A DNA stretch of 64,000 nucleotides from NCBI GenBank assembly GCA_963830455.1, contig CAWHMT010000004.1, positions 248,001-312,000 of the forward strand, in the 5' to 3' direction. Made by a program: the position numbers and the translations under genes. The notes below the pieces were generated by a model, which was given only the letters and a program-made list of their open reading frames with translations, did no database searches and was not told where the DNA came from. Each line of letters begins with the position of its first letter. Within the stretch, counting starts at the first letter, position 1. The DNA comes from 20CM-2-65-7 sp963830455. Lineage in GTDB: Bacteria > Gemmatimonadota > Gemmatimonadetes > Gemmatimonadales > GWC2-71-9. Shown in pieces: positions 52,806 to 61,941 of the stretch.

Positions 52806-53043
52806 GCTCGCTCGCCTTCAAGAGCTTCAACCGCTCACCCAGCACGTCCCAATGCCAGGCCGGCACCCGGACGCCCGTGTCCGGGTCTTTCAGCGGCTTG
52901 TACTGGAGCCAGCGTGGGTGAAACCCGAGCGAGCGCCCCAACTCGAGCAGTCTTTCCTTATCAGCGCTCACCAGATGGACCATCGGCTCGTCGTTGATCT
53001 TGTGGCGGTGCAACCAAACGCCGCCGTGGAGGGCGAAGCGCAT
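52798..53043 (-). CDS. DUF4031-like protein
   Basis: An 81-residue protein (ATG at 53043): MRFALHGGVWLHRHK, then EPMVHLVSADKERLLELGRS and FHPRWLQYK. The H-x6-D/E-rich pattern and W/Q motif resemble DUF4031 proteins, which are uncharacterised. An upstream in-frame start would add a charged tail without similarity. It overlaps the MMPL gene's end convergently. Confidence 0.6.
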   Translation of the reverse strand: MRFALHGGVWLHRHKINDEPMVHLVSADKERLLELGRSLGFHPRWLQYKPLKDPDTGVRVPAWHWDVLGERLKLLKASEPR

Positions 53044-53081
53044 CCCTTCACGGCGGCGTTTGAATTCACGATAGGGCGATT

Positions 53082-53459
53082 CTAGCTGCAGGTAATCCGG
53101 CCCTCGACGGTAGCGGGCGCGACCGGCGCGGCGTTCCCCTGAAACAGGGCGCACTGCCGCGATGTTTGGGCATGAATCGCCCGCGCGGACCACCCCATGG
53201 GCGACGCCTCCGTGACGTTCAGCGTGACACCGGTCGACGCGTTGAAGTTGTTCAGCGCCGCCAGGCTGGTCGTGTAGAACGTGCTGTCATAGAAGAAAGC
53301 CTCTTCCGCCGTCGACAGGTTCTTGAGGTCGGATTTCATCTGGGCGACGTAGGCCTTCTGCTTCGTGTTGGCGAACTTCGGGATCGCGAACGCAGCCAGG
53401 ATCCCGATGATCACCACCACGATCAGCAATTCGATCAAAGTGAAACCTCGTGATTTCAC
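53082..53459 (-). CDS. type IV pilin-like protein
   Basis: A 125-residue prepilin: GTG start, leader MKSRG, cleavage before F, the N-methylated Phe+1 with Glu+5 (FTLIELLIVVVIIGILAAF) and a globular domain with cysteines near the C-terminus (RQCALFQ and ITCS). It assembles into pili or a type II-like pseudopilus with machinery encoded elsewhere. GGAGGG precedes the start by about 8 bp. Confidence 0.93.
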   Translation of the reverse strand: MKSRGFTLIELLIVVVIIGILAAFAIPKFANTKQKAYVAQMKSDLKNLSTAEEAFFYDSTFYTTSLAALNNFNASTGVTLNVTEASPMGWSARAIHAQTSRQCALFQGNAAPVAPATVEGRITCS

Positions 53460-53482
53460 CGTATTACCCTCCGGGCGCCAAA

Positions 53483-53518
53483 GGGCGTCGAGCTCGGGAT
53501 TACCCGAAATCGACGCCC
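53483..53518 (-). terminator. terminator downstream of polA
   Basis: A two-part hairpin: outer arms gggcgtcga (53483-53491) and tcgacgccc (53510-53518), inner arms tcggg/cccga. Read on the minus strand it ends in TTT about 40 bp after the polA stop, and it lies just upstream of the pilin ribosome-binding site. Confidence 0.65.
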
Positions 53519-53558
53519 CTATTGTGGGATACGCCCCCGATTCCTGCAAGAGGCGTGC

Positions 53559-56402
53559 TTAGCCTTTGGCGTCGATCCAATTCTTTCCAGCACCTACACT
53601 TACGACGAGCGGCACGGCCAAGCTGGCCACGCCCTCCATCTCGCGTTTTACAAGAGCCTGGGCAGCCTCCCGCTCAGACTCGGGCATCTCAAACACAAGC
53701 TCATCATGGACTTGGAGGAGCATCCGCGTTCCGAGTCGCTCCCGCTTTAGGGCGGCATGAATGCGGATCATCGCGATTTTGATGAGATCGGCGGCCGATC
53801 CCTGCAATGGTGAGTTGGTCGCCGTGCGTTCGCCGAACGCCTTGATGCTGAAGTTGCGGTCGCGCAGCTCGGGGATATAGCGGCGGCGGCCGAACAACGT
53901 CTCGACGAAACCCCGCTGGCGCGCATCCTCAACGGTCTTATCCAGCCACGCCCGGACGCCCGAAAACCGCTCGAAGTAGTGTTTGATGAATGCTTTCGCT
54001 TCCTCGAGCGTGATCCCAAGCTGGCGGGACAGCGCGAGCGCGCCCTGCCCGTAGATCGTGGCGAAGTTGATCGTCTTGGCGCGCGCTCGCATCTCGCCGG
54101 TCACTTTCTCCTCGGGCACCCCAAAAACCACTGCTGCCGTCTGCCGATGGATGTCGCCCCCGCGCTGGAATGCGGCGACAAAGGAGGGATCGCCGGAGAG
54201 GTGGGCGAGCAGGCGGAGCTCGATCTGCGAGTAGTCGGCGATGAGCAGCAGATGTCCCGGAGGCGCGATGAACGCGCGCCGGATTTCCCCTCCGCGCTTG
54301 GTGCGCACCGGAATATTCTGGAGATTCGGATCGGACGACGAGAGCCGGCCCGTAGCCGCGCCCGTCTGATTGAAGCTGGTGTGGACACGCCCGGTGGCCG
54401 CATCGATGTATCCGGGCAGCGCGTCGACATAGGTGGACTTCAATTTGGTCAGCTCGCGGTATTCGATGAGGAGCCGCGGGACTTCGTGCCCCAGCGCGGC
54501 GAGCTGCTCGAGCACCTCCACGTCGGTCGAGGCGCCGGTCTTGGTTCGTTTTTGCACCGGAAGCTTCAGGCGCTCGAACAGCACCGTGCGGAGCTGTGGC
54601 GTCGAGTTGATGTTGAACTCGCCCCCCGCCGCCTTATAGATGTCGAGCTCCAGCGCGGTCAGCTCCTTGTTGAACCCCCGGGACATCTCGCCGAGCAATG
54701 CACGGTCAACCAGAATCCCGGTCGCCTCCATGTCCACGAGCACGGGGATGAGCGGGATCTCGATTTCCTCCAGGAGACGCGTGAGGTGGTGCGCCTCGAT
54801 ATCGGCACGAAACGCCTCTTCCAGGCGCAGCACCATTTCGACCTGGGCTCCCGACACCCGGGCGGCCTCGGCCGGCGCGACGTCGGGATACGTTCGCTCC
54901 GTCGTCCCGCCCTTCCCTTTTCCCAGGAGCTGTGCCGTGGTGGGTAGCTCCACCGACAGATGCTCGCGCGCCAGATCCTCGAGCGCATGCGAGCGGCTGC
55001 CCGGATCGAGGACAAAGCTCGCGACCATCGAGTCATAGGCGACCCCGGCGAGCGTCACACCGGCGCGCGCCAGCGCGACCCAGACACCCTTGATGTCGTG
55101 GCCCGCCTTACGCACGGCGGGGTCGGCGAGCAGTGCGCGCACGCCCGCGAGCGCATCGCTCGAGAGCGCGGGGAGGTTGCGCGGTGGAGCGCTGTCGAAC
55201 TCCCCTTCCGGCGCCCGGTGCCCGAGCGGCAGGTACCACGAACGCCCCGGCGCGGTCGCGAACGAGAGTCCCGCGAGTCCGGGCTCGGTTCGAATCGCCA
55301 CGAGGCGGGCACGTCGCAGCTCGTCCAGCATCGCCGCCAGCTGCGCCGGGTCGTCGAGGATCTGGGGATCGGCGAGCTGAGGCGCGCGCGGCGCCGGGGC
55401 GCCCCCCCCCCCCGCCCCGCCCCCGGGCGCGGCAGCTCCCGTGTCGCCAGGCGGCGCGGTCCCGACCGCGTCGAGGTCACTCAGTTTCGGAATGAGCGTG
55501 CGGAATTCGAGCTCCGTGAACAGCGCGGCGAGGCTTTCGGTGTCGGGGGTCCGCACGCGCAGCTGCTCGAGATCCAGCTCCACGGGGACGTCGCGCTTCA
55601 GCGTGACGAGCTGCCGCGAGAGCCGGGCATTGCCGGCGTTCGCGAGCAGCGCCTCGCGCGGCCGTTTCCCGGGGATCTCCGCCGCCTTGGCCAGGATCGT
55701 GTCGAGATCGCCGTAGGTCTCGAGCAGCTGCAGGGCGGTCTTGTCGCCAACGCCTTTGACGCCCGGGATGTTGTCGGAGTTGTCCCCGACCAGAGCGAGG
55801 AAATCGACAACCTGGGCGGGAGGCACGCCCAGCCGCTCGCTCGCATTGGATTGATCGACCCACTGCTCTTCAACAGCCGCCTGCCCGCCGCGTCCCGGAT
55901 TCAGGAGCGCGATGCCGGGGCCGATCAGCTGATAAAAATCCTTGTCCCCGGACACGATGACCGCCTGCAATCCGTTCGTGGCGGCTCGGGCGGCGAGCGT
56001 CGCCACCACATCGTCGGCCTCATAGCCGTTGATGGCGATCACGGGAATGTGAAATGCATCGAGAATCTGGCAAACGCGTTCCAGTGACCGGTCGAAGTCC
56101 TGCTGCAGCTCATCGCTGAGTTTTTCGCGCGTGGCCTTGTACTCCGGGTATTCGGCCGACCGGAACGACACGCCCCGATCGTGCACCCAGCCGATGTACT
56201 CGGGATGGTAGTTCTCGTACAGGCGCAGCAGGAAATTCGTGATGCCCCAGACCGCCGAGGTGTTTTCGCCGCGCTTGGTGGTGAGGGGGCGCGCGATCAT
56301 CGCGAAGAACGCGCGGTAGATCAGCGCGTAGCCGTCGACCAGAAAGACGTTCGTCTTGCCGGCGGAGGTCGCGGGAATCGGCGGCGCTGGGCGGGGCGGC
56401 AT
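53559..56402 (-). CDS. polA: DNA polymerase I, proofreading site apparently lost
   Basis: A 947-residue family A polymerase. It has an N-terminal 5'-3' exonuclease (VDGYALIYRAFF, YEADDVVATLAA, SGDKDFYQL, GDNSDNIPGVKG), a central 3'-5' exonuclease-like domain and the C-terminal polymerase with motif A IADYSQIELRL, motif B RAKTINFATIYGQG and motif C QVHDELVFE. In the central domain the expected metal ligands are missing: the Asp-x-Glu site reads RTE, the NLKYD-type Asp is GVW, and the last Asp region is GAQVE. Proofreading is probably absent, as in Taq-like enzymes. A glycine/proline linker at about residues 320-340 is encoded by a near-homopolymer C tract (about 55400-55432). Confidence 0.95.
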   Translation of the reverse strand: MPPRPAPPIPATSAGKTNVFLVDGYALIYRAFFAMIARPLTTKRGENTSAVWGITNFLLRLYENYHPEYIGWVHDRGVSFRSAEYPEYKATREKLSDELQQDFDRSLERVCQILDAFHIPVIAINGYEADDVVATLAARAATNGLQAVIVSGDKDFYQLIGPGIALLNPGRGGQAAVEEQWVDQSNASERLGVPPAQVVDFLALVGDNSDNIPGVKGVGDKTALQLLETYGDLDTILAKAAEIPGKRPREALLANAGNARLSRQLVTLKRDVPVELDLEQLRVRTPDTESLAALFTELEFRTLIPKLSDLDAVGTAPPGDTGAAAPGGGAGGGGAPAPRAPQLADPQILDDPAQLAAMLDELRRARLVAIRTEPGLAGLSFATAPGRSWYLPLGHRAPEGEFDSAPPRNLPALSSDALAGVRALLADPAVRKAGHDIKGVWVALARAGVTLAGVAYDSMVASFVLDPGSRSHALEDLAREHLSVELPTTAQLLGKGKGGTTERTYPDVAPAEAARVSGAQVEMVLRLEEAFRADIEAHHLTRLLEEIEIPLIPVLVDMEATGILVDRALLGEMSRGFNKELTALELDIYKAAGGEFNINSTPQLRTVLFERLKLPVQKRTKTGASTDVEVLEQLAALGHEVPRLLIEYRELTKLKSTYVDALPGYIDAATGRVHTSFNQTGAATGRLSSSDPNLQNIPVRTKRGGEIRRAFIAPPGHLLLIADYSQIELRLLAHLSGDPSFVAAFQRGGDIHRQTAAVVFGVPEEKVTGEMRARAKTINFATIYGQGALALSRQLGITLEEAKAFIKHYFERFSGVRAWLDKTVEDARQRGFVETLFGRRRYIPELRDRNFSIKAFGERTATNSPLQGSAADLIKIAMIRIHAALKRERLGTRMLLQVHDELVFEMPESEREAAQALVKREMEGVASLAVPLVVSVGAGKNWIDAKG

Positions 56403-56430
56403 CGCTCAAACCTAGCCACCCAAACAACAA

Positions 56431-56457
56431 CCCCGCCCGTGTGCGTCACGGGCGGGG
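56431..56457 (-). terminator. intrinsic terminator after the cold-shock gene
   Basis: An 11-bp perfect GC stem (ccccgcccgtg / cacgggcgggg, 5-nt loop) is followed on the minus strand by TTGTTGTTTG. It separates the cold-shock gene from polA. Confidence 0.88.
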
Positions 56458-56482
56458 CGGATGGTCGGGTGCAGGGTGCGTG

Positions 56483-56683
56483 TTAGACGCGCACGACGTT
56501 CGTGGCGTGGAGCCCCTTATCCCCCTGCTTCACTTCGAACTCCACCACCTGGCCTTCGGCGAGTGTCTTGAAACCGTCCATTTGAATCGCCGAGAAATGC
56601 ACGAACACGTCCTCGCCGCCGTCCTGTTCAATGAAGCCGTACCCCTTGGCGTCATTGAACCACTTCACCTTTCCCTTGATCAC
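56483..56683 (-). CDS. csp: cold-shock domain protein
   Basis: A 66-residue single cold-shock domain with RNP1 KGYGFIEQ and RNP2 VFVHFSAI. The GTG start at 56683 follows AGGAGG by about 8 bp. These proteins bind single-stranded RNA/DNA and resolve structure at low temperature. The 114-bp upstream region has a TTGACA box (56788-56783) and a 12-bp palindrome CTGGGCGCCCAG in the transcript leader, and the gene ends in its own terminator, so it is a separate unit. Confidence 0.96.
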   Translation of the reverse strand: MIKGKVKWFNDAKGYGFIEQDGGEDVFVHFSAIQMDGFKTLAEGQVVEFEVKQGDKGLHATNVVRV

Positions 56684-56797
56684 AATCCGCCTCCTGCAGA
56701 GTCTCTTACTGGGCGCCCAGCGTTGGGATGCCTGCCCGGCCGTGGTGTCGGGCGCGATAGAAATGACCGCCGTCCCGAACGCTGTCAAGCGGGTTTT

Positions 56798-59035
56798 CTA
56801 CGGTTGGTACAGCGCGCGATACAACTCGCGATTGCGCAACAAAGTGCGCACATAGCCGCGAGTTTCCGGATACGGGATCAGCTCGACAAAGCGGTCGGGA
56901 TCCGCCGTGCCATAGCGCTCGAGCCAGCGGCGCACCGGCGTCGGCCCGGCGTTGTACGCGGCGAGCGCCGCATCGACGCGTCCGAAGCGACGCAGCAGCT
57001 CCGCGAGATGCGCCGCGCCGAGATGCAGGTTCAGATCCGGCACGGTGATCCACTCGGGGAAGAACGTGACATCGAGGCCGCGCGCCAGGATCGCCGCGGT
57101 GCTGGGCAGCAGCTGCGCGAGCCCGCGCGCGCCCACGGGCGACAGCGCCTCGACATCGAAGACGCTCTCCTGACGCACGAGCGCCACGAGCAGTCGCGCA
57201 TCGACCCCGAACTCGTCCGCTTCGGCCTCGACCGCCGCGCGATTGGGCCACGGGAAGATCGCGCGCAACACGCGCACGTCGCCGGGCGCCTGGATCGACG
57301 CCTGCCAGCCGAGTCGCACCGCGGCGGAGCCGTAGCCGCGCAAGACCAATCCCTCACTCCAGGCCAGCAAGGCATCCAGCGTTTGCGGGGGCCGTGCCAG
57401 CACCACACGCACCTCGGCCTGCGCTTCACTGTCGAGACCCGCGAGCAGCAGTGTGTCGATGCGAGCGAGGCCGGCGAGGACGGCGGGGGGGGGCGTTGGC
57501 GACGGCGACGGGAGCGGCGCAAACGTCAATGGACCGAGCCCGGTCTCCTGGCGCGCGCGCATGCCGTAGTATCCGAGCGAGTCTTCCCGCGCGAGCGCGA
57601 CCCAGACGGTTCTGGCCTGGGTCGAGTCACCCCGCTGCTGCGCCAGCTTCCCCAGCCAGAAGCGCGCCGCGGTTCGCTGCTGTCCTGCCGCGTCGACTTC
57701 CGACTGATAGAACCAAGCCGCGCTGTCGAGTTGCCCCGCGGCTTCGGCACGCGCAGCCAGCCGGAAGCGCGCGAGCGAGGTGCGCGTATCGGTTGGATAG
57801 CGCGCGATCAGCTCGCCGTACCAGCGCGCAGCACCGGCCCAATCGTCACGACCGTCCAGCAGATCCGCCAGGATGTAGAGCGCACCGGGCGCCGCGCTGT
57901 CGCTCGCGTAGTGCTCCGCAAACTCAGCGAGCGCCGCTGTGGCCCTGGGATCGCCGAGCCGCACCAGCACGCGCGCGCGGCGATAGGTCGCGAGGGACGC
58001 AAGCGTCGTATCACGCATCGCCGCGCCATAGGACCGCACGGCCTCCCGCAGGCGTCCCCCGGCCACCAGCAGCTCACCGTACAACATCAGCGTCGCAGCG
58101 CTCGAGTCGCCGCGCCGCAGCGCGTGTTCGACATGAATCCGCGCGTCGCTGGTGGTCGTGCGGCGATTCAGGGCGCGCGCCAGCGCCACGTGTTCGGCGG
58201 GATCCCGCGGCGGCAGCGGACCGAGCGCGAGCGCGACCCCCGCGGCGCCGTCATCGCTCAACGGGGCGCGCGACAACAGGCCATACAGGGCCGCGCGTGC
58301 CCGTGTCGAGTCGCCCACGGCGAGCGCCAGGCGCGCGGCGTCGAGCCCCTTCCCTGCCGCCGTGAAGGCGTCGAGCGCGCGCGTCGTGTCGCCGGCGAGG
58401 AGCAACGAGCGCGCACGGGCCACGGGCACCGCGCGCGCCGCCGGCGCCGGCACGTCCGTCAGCAGCTCCCGCATGACAACGGTGTCGGCGGTGACGCGAG
58501 CCTGCCGCACGCGCAGCCATGGGTCGATCGCCGCGAGCTTCCCCTCGGAGCGCGCGGCGCGGAAAGCGGCGGCCGCGCTGTCCGGGAGGCCCGCCGCGTC
58601 GAAGGCGACTCCCGCCCACACCGCCAGCAGACTCGCGCGAGCGCTGGGCGCGCGCTCGCGCGCCATCTCGAAGTGAGAGGCGGCTTCAGCGTAGCGGCCC
58701 AGGCCGTGCTCCGCCTGCGCGAGGACGGCGAGCGCTTCCCCGTCGACATAGTCACGCAGCCAGGGCTGAGACACGAGCAACGTGCGCGCCCGCTCGTGGC
58801 GCTTCGCCAGCACTTCAGCCTTGGCGCCCTCGACGATCAGAAACGCGTTGGGGTTGGGGTCGCGCCGGGCCGCGGCCAGCAGGGTCTCGGCGGCGTGCCA
58901 GGGGCGCCCGGCGAGGCGGAGCGAATCAGCGCGATAGGTGGCGGTATGCTCGGCCGGCGGCCGCAGGGCTTCCTGGGCTCCCGCCGTTGACGCCGCTACC
59001 AGCGCCGCGAAGCTCAGAGCGGCGCCGCGTCTCAC
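56798..59035 (-). CDS. soluble lytic murein transglycosylase (Slt70-like) with TPR domain
   Basis: A 745-residue periplasmic protein with a signal peptide ending STAGAQ, about 500 residues of TPR-like helices and a C-terminal SLT domain (about 600-735). The catalytic Glu is in ALVRQESVFD, followed by PVGARGLAQLLPST and AAYNAGPTPVRRW, the family's conserved motifs. It cleaves glycan strands to anhydromuropeptides. It starts inside the stop of the GWxTD lipoprotein gene (ATGA), so the pair is co-transcribed. Confidence 0.94.
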   Translation of the reverse strand: MRRGAALSFAALVAASTAGAQEALRPPAEHTATYRADSLRLAGRPWHAAETLLAAARRDPNPNAFLIVEGAKAEVLAKRHERARTLLVSQPWLRDYVDGEALAVLAQAEHGLGRYAEAASHFEMARERAPSARASLLAVWAGVAFDAAGLPDSAAAAFRAARSEGKLAAIDPWLRVRQARVTADTVVMRELLTDVPAPAARAVPVARARSLLLAGDTTRALDAFTAAGKGLDAARLALAVGDSTRARAALYGLLSRAPLSDDGAAGVALALGPLPPRDPAEHVALARALNRRTTTSDARIHVEHALRRGDSSAATLMLYGELLVAGGRLREAVRSYGAAMRDTTLASLATYRRARVLVRLGDPRATAALAEFAEHYASDSAAPGALYILADLLDGRDDWAGAARWYGELIARYPTDTRTSLARFRLAARAEAAGQLDSAAWFYQSEVDAAGQQRTAARFWLGKLAQQRGDSTQARTVWVALAREDSLGYYGMRARQETGLGPLTFAPLPSPSPTPPPAVLAGLARIDTLLLAGLDSEAQAEVRVVLARPPQTLDALLAWSEGLVLRGYGSAAVRLGWQASIQAPGDVRVLRAIFPWPNRAAVEAEADEFGVDARLLVALVRQESVFDVEALSPVGARGLAQLLPSTAAILARGLDVTFFPEWITVPDLNLHLGAAHLAELLRRFGRVDAALAAYNAGPTPVRRWLERYGTADPDRFVELIPYPETRGYVRTLLRNRELYRALYQP

Positions 59036-60405
59036 CTGCCTGAGCGCCTCACGCGGGCAAGGACGCGCTGGAACTCCGAGCGCGACGCCGGCGTCAACCG
59101 GAACTGGCTGAACCCCGACTGATCCTGGAAGTACAGCACGAGACGTTGCGACGTGTAGGTCCAGCGCACCACGCGCTGGCCGCTGCGATCGAGTCCGGTC
59201 GACATGTCCAGCATTTCGTCCGGCTCGCCAAGCGAGATGAGGACCTCCCCGCGCTCGGTGAGCCAGCCGGGCCCTCCTTCATCTTGGAACCGCAGGTTGG
59301 CCTGCTGCACGCGACGGAGATAGTCGTCCAGCGCCTCGTTTTCGGGAGTGAGCGGTACCGGGTCAGTGCCCTTCCAGAATTGGCGCCACACGTCGGACCG
59401 GCGCTCAGGCGGCGAGCGGCGCAAGGAATCGACCCAATCCTGCCGGTCGAAGTAGCGGAGCAGGCTCAGCATCTCGTCGAAATTCGTAACCACCCACTGA
59501 TTGGAGAAACTGACGAGAAAGCGGGCGACGGTCGTATCGCCGGGCGGCGCGACCACCTGCAGCTCCGCCTGCCCGGCCGGCAAATTGCCGGGTGGTACAA
59601 CCATGGTCGCGAACGCCAGATCGGCCCCTACGGTAAGCCGTACCGAGTCGCGCCAGAGTTCGCGATCGCTTCCGTCCACGACGCGCCCGAGCAGCGCCTC
59701 GGGCGCCGAGCCGTAGTGCTCGACGTAGAAGCGCAGGGAGTCGGAGCCGTACGGCAGCGTCGCGCGTGGGTTCGCGACGAGGTCGGGGTGATCGCTCCGC
59801 TGCGGCCGGCCCTGCGCCGCGTACACCGGGAGCGGTTTGGTCATTGTCGAGGGCGACCCGTCAAAGCGGGGCGCCGTGTCGACGCGCTCCGCGCGTGAGA
59901 ACGCCGGGCTGTTTCGGTCCCGCACCAGCACCATCACCTGATAGACGCCGGGCGGCAGCGTCACGAACTGCTGGAAGATGATGCTTTCGTCCGTGCGGAG
60001 GGTCTCCTGAAAGTTGCGCACGCGCACCTGCTCGTCGCTGCCGATCTGCCGGACGGGCGCGAGGTTGCCGCTGTCGGTGCGGAACGCCGCCTCGACGCGA
60101 TACTCGGCGAAGAATTCTGCGCCGCGGCGGCGGAAGCTGAGCGTCTGGTTGGTGAGCGATACGGAGAACAACGCGAGCGTCGAGTCCGGCGTCGGCCCGG
60201 CGAGGTAACGAACCGACGCAATGAAGGGCAGGGCGCCGCCGCCCACGAGCGCGCCCATCGAGCGGTACACCGACGTCGCGTCGAACAGACGTGGGACGGT
60301 CGTGCCGGGACGCGGCGGGTCGTCGGCGGTGCCGACTCGCTGCCACGACCCGCACGCTCCCGCACCCATGATCACGACGACCCACGCTGCCCTGCATCGT
60401 ATCAC
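59032..60405 (-). CDS. GWxTD domain-containing lipoprotein
   Basis: A 457-residue protein with a lipoprotein signal (VVIMGAGAC, Cys about residue 18). The C-terminal GWxTD domain is seen as PGWLTERGEVLISLGEPDE with the nearby WTYTSQRLVLYFQD. The domain is widespread in Acidobacteria, Gemmatimonadota and relatives, but its function is unknown. A beta-rich region at about 60-290 precedes it. It is the first gene of the GWxTD-slt pair and is divergent from the kinase operon. Confidence 0.92.
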   Translation of the reverse strand: MIRCRAAWVVVIMGAGACGSWQRVGTADDPPRPGTTVPRLFDATSVYRSMGALVGGGALPFIASVRYLAGPTPDSTLALFSVSLTNQTLSFRRRGAEFFAEYRVEAAFRTDSGNLAPVRQIGSDEQVRVRNFQETLRTDESIIFQQFVTLPPGVYQVMVLVRDRNSPAFSRAERVDTAPRFDGSPSTMTKPLPVYAAQGRPQRSDHPDLVANPRATLPYGSDSLRFYVEHYGSAPEALLGRVVDGSDRELWRDSVRLTVGADLAFATMVVPPGNLPAGQAELQVVAPPGDTTVARFLVSFSNQWVVTNFDEMLSLLRYFDRQDWVDSLRRSPPERRSDVWRQFWKGTDPVPLTPENEALDDYLRRVQQANLRFQDEGGPGWLTERGEVLISLGEPDEMLDMSTGLDRSGQRVVRWTYTSQRLVLYFQDQSGFSQFRLTPASRSEFQRVLARVRRSGR

Positions 60406-60446
60406 TTGCCGAGCCTCAAATCGGGACGTTAGTTTCGCGCAACCCC

Positions 60447-61364
60447 ATGGCTCACGAAAACTTGGCCGGCACGTCCATTGCCGGCTACCGCCTCCTCGAA
60501 CGCGTCGGCGAAGGAGGGACGGCGGAAGTGTACCGCGCCGACCACGCCACGCGCGGTACCTGTGCGTTCAAGGTATTGCGCGAGCGCCTCAGGGGCGACC
60601 CCATCGTCGTCAAACGGTTCTTGCGCGAAGCGGGGTACGGGTCGCGCGTGGTGCATCCGGGCGTGGTCCGCACATACGACTTCGGCGAAGCGAACGGCCT
60701 CTACTATCTGGCGCTCGAGTGGGCGAAGGGAGAACCACTCGCCGACTTCCTACACCGCGAAAGCCCGCTCGCTCCCGCCGACGCCGTCGCACTCGTGCGC
60801 CAGCTCGCGGACGCGCTCGCCGCCGCCCATCAAGCCGGCATCATTCATCGCGATTTGAAACCGGAAAACATCATGTACGATCCCGACGCGCACACGGTGA
60901 AGCTGCTGGATTTCGGGATCGCGCGGGACGCCGAGCAGCCGCTCGAAGAACGGCTCACCCGGACCGGGTTCTTCGTCGGCACGCTGCAGTACGTCGCGCC
61001 GGAAGCGCTGTCGGGCGAGCTGGTGGATGGCCGCGCCGACATCTACAGCCTCGCCAAGATCACCTATTACATGCTCACGGGACGCCATCCGCACGAGGGG
61101 CGCAGCCCGCGGGAGCTGTTTCAGGAGCTCCTGAGCGGCAAGGCGATTCCGCTGTCGAAAGCGACCGACGATCTCACGTTCTCGCCGGCGCTCGAGGCCG
61201 CCGTGATGAAAGGCCTGGCCCGGCAGCCCGGCGAGCGCCAGCCGACCGTGAGCGCCTTCGCCACGGAGCTCGAGGCCGCGCTGGCGCAGACCAAGGGCGG
61301 GGCCAAGTCGCGGGGCTGGCTGGGAGCGCTCAAGAACATCGTTAACAAGCGTAACAGTGAATAG
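60447..61364 (+). CDS. serine/threonine protein kinase (PknB-like, cytosolic)
   Basis: A 305-residue Hanks-type kinase: glycine loop VGEGGTAEVYRA, ATP Lys in FKVLRERL, HRDLKPENIMY catalytic loop, DFGIARD, GTLQYVAPE activation segment end and DIYSLAKITYYML. There is no membrane segment or extracellular sensor, only a short C-terminal tail. Substrates are unknown. The stop overlaps the pyrE start by 8 bp. Confidence 0.95.
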   Translation: MAHENLAGTSIAGYRLLERVGEGGTAEVYRADHATRGTCAFKVLRERLRGDPIVVKRFLREAGYGSRVVHPGVVRTYDFGEANGLYYLALEWAKGEPLADFLHRESPLAPADAVALVRQLADALAAAHQAGIIHRDLKPENIMYDPDAHTVKLLDFGIARDAEQPLEERLTRTGFFVGTLQYVAPEALSGELVDGRADIYSLAKITYYMLTGRHPHEGRSPRELFQELLSGKAIPLSKATDDLTFSPALEAAVMKGLARQPGERQPTVSAFATELEAALAQTKGGAKSRGWLGALKNIVNKRNSE

Positions 61365-61941
61365 TAGTAGCGATTACAACTACCTCAGAAACACACTCAA
61401 AGACCTGCTGGTCTCACGGTCGGTGCGCCGGGGCGATTTCGTCCTGTCCTCGGGCCGCCGGTCTTCCTTCTATATCGATGCCCGGCTCACGACCATGTCG
61501 GGCGACGGGTTGGCGGTGATCGGGGGGCTTGGCCTGGATCGACTGGCGGTGCGCGGCTGGACCCCGCGCGCGGTCGGCGGCTTGACCCTCGGCGCCGACC
61601 CCGTTGCCTACGCGCTCGCCTTGACCGCGCGGCGCCGCGGCCAGCTGCTCGACGCGTTCACCGTGCGCAAACAGCCGAAGGAGCACGGCACCGGAAAGCG
61701 CATCGAAGGCTGCTTTGCCGCGGGCTATCCCGTCGTCGTGGTCGAGGACGTCCTCACCACCGGCAGCTCGGCCCGCGAGGCGATTGGCGCGGTCGAACGC
61801 GAAGGCGGGCACGTGCTGGGCGTGCTGGCCGTGGTGGATCGGCAGGAGGGCGGGCGCGAGGCGATCGAGCGCGCCGGCTATGTCGTCGATGTGTTCCTCA
61901 CCGCAGCAGATCTGGGCCTCGAGCCCCCCCTCGGACCGTGA
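61357..61941 (+). CDS. pyrE: orotate phosphoribosyltransferase
   Basis: A 194-residue OPRTase converting orotate and PRPP to OMP in pyrimidine synthesis. It has FVLSSGRRSSFYIDAR, GGLTLGADPVAYAL, RKQPKEHGTG and the PRPP motif VVVVEDVLTTGSSA. GTG start. It sits between a protein kinase and an MCP-like gene with overlaps on both sides; kinase and chemoreceptor neighbours are an odd context for a pyrimidine enzyme. Confidence 0.95.
   Translation: MNSSSDYNYLRNTLKDLLVSRSVRRGDFVLSSGRRSSFYIDARLTTMSGDGLAVIGGLGLDRLAVRGWTPRAVGGLTLGADPVAYALALTARRRGQLLDAFTVRKQPKEHGTGKRIEGCFAAGYPVVVVEDVLTTGSSAREAIGAVEREGGHVLGVLAVVDRQEGGREAIERAGYVVDVFLTAADLGLEPPLGP

Noticed and set aside
56441..58990. An 849-codon plus-strand frame antisense to slt and csp
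   Set aside because: It is arginine/histidine-rich shadow sequence; both sense genes are well supported.
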